The notes beneath the pieces were generated by a model that worked only from the letters and a program-made list of their open reading frames with translations, had not been told where the DNA came from and did not search any database. From assembly GCA_030697975.1 (NCBI GenBank), contig JAUYOQ010000019.1:1-9126 (forward strand): a stretch of 9,126 nt of DNA. The letters run 5' to 3'. A program made the position numbers and the translations under genes. Source of the stretch: Nitrosopumilaceae archaeon. Lineage in GTDB: Archaea; Thermoproteota; Nitrososphaeria; Nitrososphaerales; Nitrosopumilaceae. Of the stretch, positions 6,367 to 9,126 are shown piece after piece. Numbering within the stretch: the stretch's first letter is position 1; the number at the start of each line of letters is the position of its first letter.

Positions 6367-6488
6367 TCCCACGCGAAGGATTTGAACCTTCGACAACCCG
6401 GTTTCTGTATGCCTGATAGGCTGGATACTTCGTCAGCCAAAAGCCGACAACTACAGCCGGAAGCTCTACCAGGCTGAGCTAGCGTGGG
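6367..6488 (-). tRNA. tRNA-Tyr (GUA) with a 48-nt intron
   Basis: On the minus strand a complete cloverleaf can be folded. The acceptor stem is CCCACGC/GCGTGGG (7 bp) with discriminator A at 6367, and the D stem is GCTC/GAGC. The anticodon stem is TCCGG/CCGGG (4 Watson-Crick pairs plus U-G), and the T stem is GAAGG/CCTTC around TTCAAAT. The anticodon GTA (6452-6454) specifies tyrosine, and the C1-G72 pair is the archaeal/eukaryotic tyrosine identity element. The intron occupies 6403-6450, between positions 37 (G, 6451) and 38 (A, 6402), the canonical archaeal site, leaving a mature tRNA of 74 nt without CCA. CCA is not encoded. A TATA-like element lies about 27 bp upstream, and a T run follows. 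Confidence 0.95.
6403..6450 (-). other. tRNA-Tyr intron with bulge-helix-bulge-like junction
   Basis: The 48-nt insert must be removed by the tRNA splicing endonuclease. CUGU of the anticodon loop pairs with ACAG near the intron 3' end to make the central 4-bp helix. The 3' bulge is AAA, cut before the last A, and the 5' bulge is AGU, cut after G. One U-U opposition next to the helix makes it slightly relaxed. Inside the intron GUCGGC and GCUGAC form a 6-bp hairpin (one G-U) around UUUUG. No protein-coding or guide-RNA motif is seen in it. Confidence 0.8.
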
Positions 6489-6510
6489 ACGATCTTTCGC
6501 TGTTGTCTAG

Positions 6511-6520
6511 TATTAAATAA
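6511..6520 (-). promoter_or_regulatory. TATA box for tRNA-Tyr
   Basis: The minus strand reads TTATTTAATA centred about 27 bp before the tRNA 5' end at 6488, placing the transcription start within a base or two of the mature 5' end. Confidence 0.6.
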
Positions 6521-6546
6521 TTATCGAAGCTTCCACTTCAACTAAC

Positions 6547-6555
6547 TCTTATTAA
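6547..6555 (+). promoter_or_regulatory. Probable TATA box for the gene at 6577
   Basis: The tract TCTTATTAA is centred about 26 bp before the ATG at 6577, so a leaderless transcript is likely. It lies back to back with the tRNA-Tyr promoter in an 88-bp divergent spacer. Confidence 0.45.
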
Positions 6556-6576
6556 CGGAAATTATTTAGTAATTTT

Positions 6577-6999
6577 ATGGAGGAGGAAGCAGTTTATCAA
6601 ATCTATGAAGTTCGGTGTAATGACGTACTAGAGCAAGAAGGTGTAAGATTTGCAGCAATAATTAATTCTGAAGGTAAGCTTACCGCAGGCGGATTCAAAA
6701 AAGGTATCACGCCACTTGAAGGAGATGAAGAAAAACTACACGAGTTTATGAAATATGCAGCCAAAATATCGCTGCAAGAAGAATACGATAATAGTTTGGG
6801 AGCGCTTAATTACATTGCCGCTCGTCGTGATAAAATAATTCTAATCAGTTTTCCATTTCCTGTAAGTAGACATATACTCTTAGTTTCTGCTGAGCCTGGC
6901 CTTGATATTGAAAAACTAGCTAGAGTAGTTGTCACAATATTTGGAGATTCATCACATGCCACAGAAAGAGGTTTATCAGAATCCTTTCCTGGAGTATGA
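6577..6999 (+). CDS. Conserved archaeal small protein, roadblock/LC7-like (DUF6659-type?)
   Basis: This 140-residue soluble protein has no signal peptide or membrane segment. The pattern RFAAIINSEGKLTAGGF (24-40), a central helix-forming stretch (50-70), ARRDKIILISFPF (82-94) and HILLVSAEP (99-107) suggests an alternating beta/alpha profilin-like fold. The roadblock/LC7 proteins that sense or dimerise on small GTPases have such a fold. I associate this arrangement, with GGFKKG and the RRDK...SFP box, with a family repeatedly duplicated in ammonia-oxidising archaea, possibly DUF6659. That name is from memory and uncertain. No catalytic residues stand out. The ATG is supported by the upstream TATA tract. 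The gene appears monocistronic, with 94 bp to the next start. Function unknown. Confidence 0.75.
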   Translation: MEEEAVYQIYEVRCNDVLEQEGVRFAAIINSEGKLTAGGFKKGITPLEGDEEKLHEFMKYAAKISLQEEYDNSLGALNYIAARRDKIILISFPFPVSRHILLVSAEPGLDIEKLARVVVTIFGDSSHATERGLSESFPGV

Positions 7000-7001
7000 A
7001 T

Positions 7002-7055
7002 GCGATCTAGCGAATTTTTAAAAATTTCTAAAAATTTAGTTATTAAAGCGATCTA
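7002..7055. repeat. Direct octamer repeat in the 7000-7093 spacer
   Basis: GCGATCTA occurs at 7002-7009 and again at 7048-7055, 46 bp apart, upstream of the gene at 7094. The bases between are almost entirely A/T. The repeat may be chance in a short spacer, or paired regulator sites. Confidence 0.35.
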
Positions 7056-7060
7056 ATAAA

Positions 7061-7072
7061 CGATAAATATCG
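7061..7072 (+). promoter_or_regulatory. Inverted repeat overlapping the TATA box of the gene at 7094
   Basis: CGATA-AA-TATCG is a perfect 5-bp inverted repeat whose AT core ATAAATAT is centred about 27 bp before the GTG at 7094, the expected TATA position. A regulator bound to the symmetric site would block TBP. The GTG would then be a leaderless start. Confidence 0.5.
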
Positions 7073-7093
7073 ACTACTAAACTAACTAAATTT

Positions 7094-7705
7094 GTGGCAG
7101 CATCAGAACTTTTGGTAGGCGGATATGTCTGCACGCCTTATTTGCACAACCATGAATCAATTGAGATAAAGGATACTTGGCAACGATCTAAAAATATTCA
7201 AGAGATGTATTTTGCTACGGCAACTTTTTCAAAGGATGGAAGCCCATATTTTTCGCCTGCTGCTAATCATTATATCATTGCAAAATTCAAGGACAATACA
7301 AAAATTCTAAAAGAAATAGACAAATTCAAGCAGGAAAAGGCTTCGTTTATTTTCAGTATGAACGATGAACTCTTTGAAAGAGAATGTTCTGAAAACGTGA
7401 ATTTCGTTTCTGTATATTACTTGGAATACGGTGAATCATATACAGATATGAAAGATGTAGCTGATGTAATAGCAAAACGTGACAAAGTCGGAAGAGCTGG
7501 AATAGGTACAATGGATCTTTGCTCAAACAAAGAACCAAAGTTTACCTTTCCCTATAAAGATAGTATTGTTGTGTTAGAGGTTGCAAGTGATAAAAGTCAT
7601 CAAAGTGTTAACAAATATTGCGAAGAAACTCGTCGTCATATTTGTAGAAAAGGGATCACACTAACCAATCTTGTTAGTCTTTCAATTCTTGAAAAATTAA
7701 AATAA
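7094..7705 (+). CDS. Uncharacterised 203-residue protein
   Basis: I do not recognise this protein. It starts with GTG, supported by a TATA-like element about 27 bp upstream, and ends with TAA. It is soluble by inspection, with no signal peptide or hydrophobic helix long enough to span a membrane. It has five cysteines (C13, C98, C143, C176, C184), and the last two fall in a region with H169 and H182 (SHQSVNKYCEETRRHIC), which could bind metal or form disulphides. The central part (about 60-120) is rich in charged residues and aromatics, with a short basic-acidic helix at 64-82. Codon use and AT content look like its neighbours, so there is no sign of recent transfer. It is flanked by monocistronic genes with their own promoters, so the context gives no functional hint. 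Confidence 0.8.
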   Translation: MAASELLVGGYVCTPYLHNHESIEIKDTWQRSKNIQEMYFATATFSKDGSPYFSPAANHYIIAKFKDNTKILKEIDKFKQEKASFIFSMNDELFERECSENVNFVSVYYLEYGESYTDMKDVADVIAKRDKVGRAGIGTMDLCSNKEPKFTFPYKDSIVVLEVASDKSHQSVNKYCEETRRHICRKGITLTNLVSLSILEKLK

Positions 7706-7710
7706 AAAAG

Positions 7711-7718
7711 TTAAATAT
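7711..7718 (+). promoter_or_regulatory. Probable TATA box for aIF5A
   Basis: TTAAATAT is centred about 26 bp before the ATG at 7740, consistent with a leaderless aIF5A transcript. It starts six bases after the preceding stop codon, so the gene is probably transcribed independently. Confidence 0.55.
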
Positions 7719-7739
7719 CAACCAAAAATCTGTTTTTCC

Positions 7740-8150
7740 ATGAGCAAACCATCTGAGCTAGGATCACTAAAGATCGGTTCTTACATACTTTTACCTGTAT
7801 CAGATCAACCTTCTGGTGAGCCTTGTCGTATAGTAGAATATGATACAAGCAAGCCTGGAAAACATGGGGCTGCTAAAGCAAGGATTGTAGGTGTTGGCAT
7901 ATTTGATAACCAAAAACGACCACACGTAGGTCCTGTTAGTATGCAGGTACATGTGCCATTAATAGACAAAAGAATGGGTCAGATAATCTCAATAACAGAC
8001 TCTGCCATTCAGATAATGGATTCAGAAACCTTTGAGACCCTGGATGTGAACATGGTAGAAGATGAACTCAAAGGCAAAATTCAACAAGGTCAAGATGTTG
8101 AATATTGGAAAGTAATGGATAGAACTAAAATAATGAGAATCAAATCTTAA
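7740..8150 (+). CDS. eif5A: Translation initiation factor 5A (aIF5A)
   Basis: aIF5A/eIF5A binds the ribosome E site and rescues stalled peptide-bond formation, notably at proline runs. The 136-residue product has the N-terminal SH3-like domain (about 8-70) with the modification loop TSKPGKHGAAKAR at 36-48. K41 in the PGKHG tetrad is the lysine modified to hypusine or deoxyhypusine. The C-terminal OB-fold domain spans about 74-134 (QIISITDSAIQIMDSETFETLDV). Length and start match the family. No deoxyhypusine synthase gene is in the window. A candidate C/D box RNA begins three bases after the stop, and the diphthamide gene dph6 follows, grouping modification-related functions. Confidence 0.96.
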   Translation: MSKPSELGSLKIGSYILLPVSDQPSGEPCRIVEYDTSKPGKHGAAKARIVGVGIFDNQKRPHVGPVSMQVHVPLIDKRMGQIISITDSAIQIMDSETFETLDVNMVEDELKGKIQQGQDVEYWKVMDRTKIMRIKS

Positions 8151-8153
8151 TTT

Positions 8154-8219
8154 GGATGCTGATGATGATTTGGAAAAGCCATCTGATTTTTGATGAAGAT
8201 TATGAGAATTGAAGCATCT
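8154..8219 (+). ncRNA. Candidate C/D box guide sRNA (D guide fits tRNA-Met C34)
   Basis: A complete C/D architecture can be read here. The C box is ATGATGA (8162-8168) and the D' box CTGA (8183-8186). The C' box is TTGATGA (8190-8196) and the D box is a variant TTGA (8209-8212). GGATGCT (8154-8160) and AGCATCT (8213-8219) close the RNA with a 7-bp stem (one G-U). One bulged G plus the first two C-box bases make the 3-nt kink-turn loop, then tandem G-A pairs (8164/8212, 8165/8211), U-U and G-U. The spacer C' to D is exactly 12 nt, C to D' 14 nt. The D guide (8197-8208) is complementary to CTCATAATC, and the base five upstream of D (G8204) faces the C of CAT, position 34 of a CAU tRNA. It may be processed from aIF5A read-through or have its own weak promoter near 8123-8134. 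Confidence 0.7.
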
Positions 8220-8251
8220 GGTGCTTTTCCCTTGAAATTTTGTTATTGACA

Positions 8252-8261
8252 CTTAAAATTA
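8252..8261 (+). promoter_or_regulatory. Probable TATA box for dph6-srp54
   Basis: CTTAAAATTA is centred about 26 bp before the ATG at 8283, which would make the dph6 message leaderless. It lies downstream of the candidate sRNA, so dph6 need not depend on aIF5A transcription. Confidence 0.5.
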
Positions 8262-8282
8262 CATCTAGAATTTCTTATCATA

Positions 8283-8972
8283 ATGAAACTTGCAGCACTA
8301 TTTTCTGGCGGTAAAGATAGTACTTACTCTATATACAGCGCAAAAAAGGAAGGGCATCAAATTAGCTGTGTGGTAACAGTATTTCCAATATCTTTTGAAA
8401 GTGAGCTGTTGCATTTTCCAAACATTCGTTTGACCAAGCTACAATCACAGGCAATGGGAATACCACAACTATCAATAGATGCAGATTCTACAAATCCAAA
8501 TTCAGAAGTTAGTACACTTCAAGAAATACTTTACAAGGCAAAGGAAAACTTTGGAATTGAAGGAATACTTCATGGTGGAATATTAAGTGAATTTCAAAAG
8601 AAGCGATTTTCAAGTATTTGTGAAAACTTGAATGTAAAACTTGTTTCGCCACTATGGAAGAAGAACCAAAAAGAATACATGCAAAATCTTCTTACAGAAA
8701 ATTTTCATTTTATAATAATTAGCGTAAGCTCAGATGGCCTTGATGAGTCTTGGCTTGGAAAAGAAATTACACAAGATGATCTAAAAAAACTTGAAGCATT
8801 GTCAGAAAAATATGGATTCAATCTAAGCTTTGAAGGAGGAGAAGCAGAAACATTGGTAACCGACTGTCCTTTATTTTCAAATCCTATCAAAATCAAAAAA
8901 TCTAACAAAGTATGGGATGGATATCGAGGAAGGTTTGAAATACTGGAGGCAGAATTAGCTCACAATGCTTGA
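8283..8972 (+). CDS. dph6: Diphthine-ammonia ligase-like ATP pyrophosphatase (Dph6)
   Basis: Dph6 performs the last step of diphthamide synthesis, the ATP-dependent amidation of diphthine on the histidine of elongation factor aEF2. The 229-residue product is an N-type ATP pyrophosphatase with PP-loop SGGKDS (8-13). It also has the GGILSEFQKKR segment (98-108), GLDESWLGKEI (152-162) and the characteristic FEGGEAET box (183-190). This is the short archaeal form (related to MJ0570-type proteins), without the extra C-terminal domain of eukaryotic Dph6. Its stop codon overlaps the srp54 start by eight bases, so the two are translated from one message. Placement just after aIF5A joins two genes concerned with unusual modification of translation factors. 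Family call is strong, while exact substrate follows from family knowledge. Confidence 0.9.
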   Translation: MKLAALFSGGKDSTYSIYSAKKEGHQISCVVTVFPISFESELLHFPNIRLTKLQSQAMGIPQLSIDADSTNPNSEVSTLQEILYKAKENFGIEGILHGGILSEFQKKRFSSICENLNVKLVSPLWKKNQKEYMQNLLTENFHFIIISVSSDGLDESWLGKEITQDDLKKLEALSEKYGFNLSFEGGEAETLVTDCPLFSNPIKIKKSNKVWDGYRGRFEILEAELAHNA

Positions 8973-9126
8973 TAGTCTAAAAAACAATCTCAGAGCAGCA
9001 ATAAAAAAATTAGTGAGCTCTTCTGGAGTTGATGAGGATCTAATCAAAGAACTAGCACGTGATGTTCAACGCGCCTTGCTACAATCGGATGTAAATGTAA
9101 AACTTGTTCTTGAAATCACAAAAAAT
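8965..9126 (+). CDS. srp54: Signal recognition particle protein SRP54, partial (N-terminal 54 residues)
   Basis: The visible part begins MLDSLKNNLRAAIKKLVSS, continues through DEDLIKELARDVQRALLQSDVNVKLV and runs off the right edge. This is the four-helix N domain of SRP54/Ffh, including the ALLQSDVNVKLV motif that packs on the GTPase domain. The G domain and the RNA- and signal-binding M domain lie outside the window. The ATG overlaps the end of dph6 by eight bases, and a GGAGG at 8944-8948 is 16 bases upstream, rather far for a standard ribosome-binding site, so coupling with dph6 translation is likely. It is the partner of SRP19 at 3177-3476. Confidence 0.92.
   Translation, partial: MLDSLKNNLRAAIKKLVSSSGVDEDLIKELARDVQRALLQSDVNVKLVLEITKN

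Noticed and set aside
7010..7040. AT-rich semi-palindrome (runs of AATTTTT and AAAAATTT) after the 6577 gene as an intrinsic terminator hairpin
   Set aside because: The T runs are only five long and the symmetry is what such composition yields by chance. It may terminate weakly but cannot be supported as a distinct element.
8022..8252. A 76-codon open frame on the minus strand covering the end of aIF5A and the following spacer
   Set aside because: It lies mostly antisense to the conserved aIF5A C-terminus, has no family resemblance and overlaps the candidate guide RNA. It is a chance frame.
1..9126. CRISPR arrays, insertion sequences, phage or plasmid genes
   Set aside because: No regularly spaced repeats, transposase motifs, terminal inverted repeats or integrase/att signatures were seen on either strand. 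The window looks like ordinary chromosome.

Overview
The window is archaeal. It encodes ribosomal protein S8e, SRP19, the start of SRP54, Gar1, TFB, aIF5A, a diphthamide-synthesis ATPase and an intron-containing tRNA-Tyr. AT-rich TATA elements lie about 24-29 bp upstream of most start codons, the archaeal leaderless-mRNA pattern. The AT-rich composition, the Cld-family protein, the Smc partners ScpA/ScpB and a small protein of a type I associate with ammonia-oxidising archaea suggest a Nitrososphaerota (Thaumarchaeota) genome of the Nitrosopumilus kind. That placement is an inference, because no amo or rRNA gene is present.

Left part (1-5201, all on the minus strand). Reading in the direction of transcription, a two-gene Smc-partner operon (scpA-scpB, abutting stop to start) comes first. 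Next is an information-processing cluster: rps8e, srp19, then gar1 and tfb, the last two overlapping by four bases. After a T-rich terminator and a small hairpin comes a lone sufC (Fe-S cluster assembly ATPase, with no sufB or sufD nearby). A chlorite-dismutase-family heme protein follows, abutting a DUF1802 gene that runs off the left edge.

Middle (5202-6576). A divergent promoter region separates scpA from a zinc-dependent alcohol dehydrogenase of the Sulfolobus ADH type. Facing the dehydrogenase across a symmetric T-tract/A-tract terminator is a tRNA-Tyr(GUA) gene with a 48-nt intron at the canonical 37/38 position.

Right part (6577-9126, plus strand). A roadblock-like small protein and an unrecognised 203-residue protein come first, the latter with an inverted repeat on its TATA box. 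Then follow aIF5A (target of hypusination), a 132-bp spacer, a Dph6-like diphthine-ammonia ligase, and the start of SRP54, which overlaps dph6 by eight bases.

The most interesting item is in the spacer between aIF5A and dph6. It holds what looks like a complete C/D box guide RNA (8154-8219), with a kink-turn-competent C/D pair, a 7-bp closing stem and internal D'/C' boxes. Its D guide matches the anticodon loop of a CAU tRNA. The N+5 rule puts the methylated base exactly on C34, a modification known to be sRNA-guided in other archaea for elongator tRNA-Met. The stretch therefore groups three translation-related modification functions: a hypusine acceptor, a diphthamide enzyme and a tRNA wobble-base guide.
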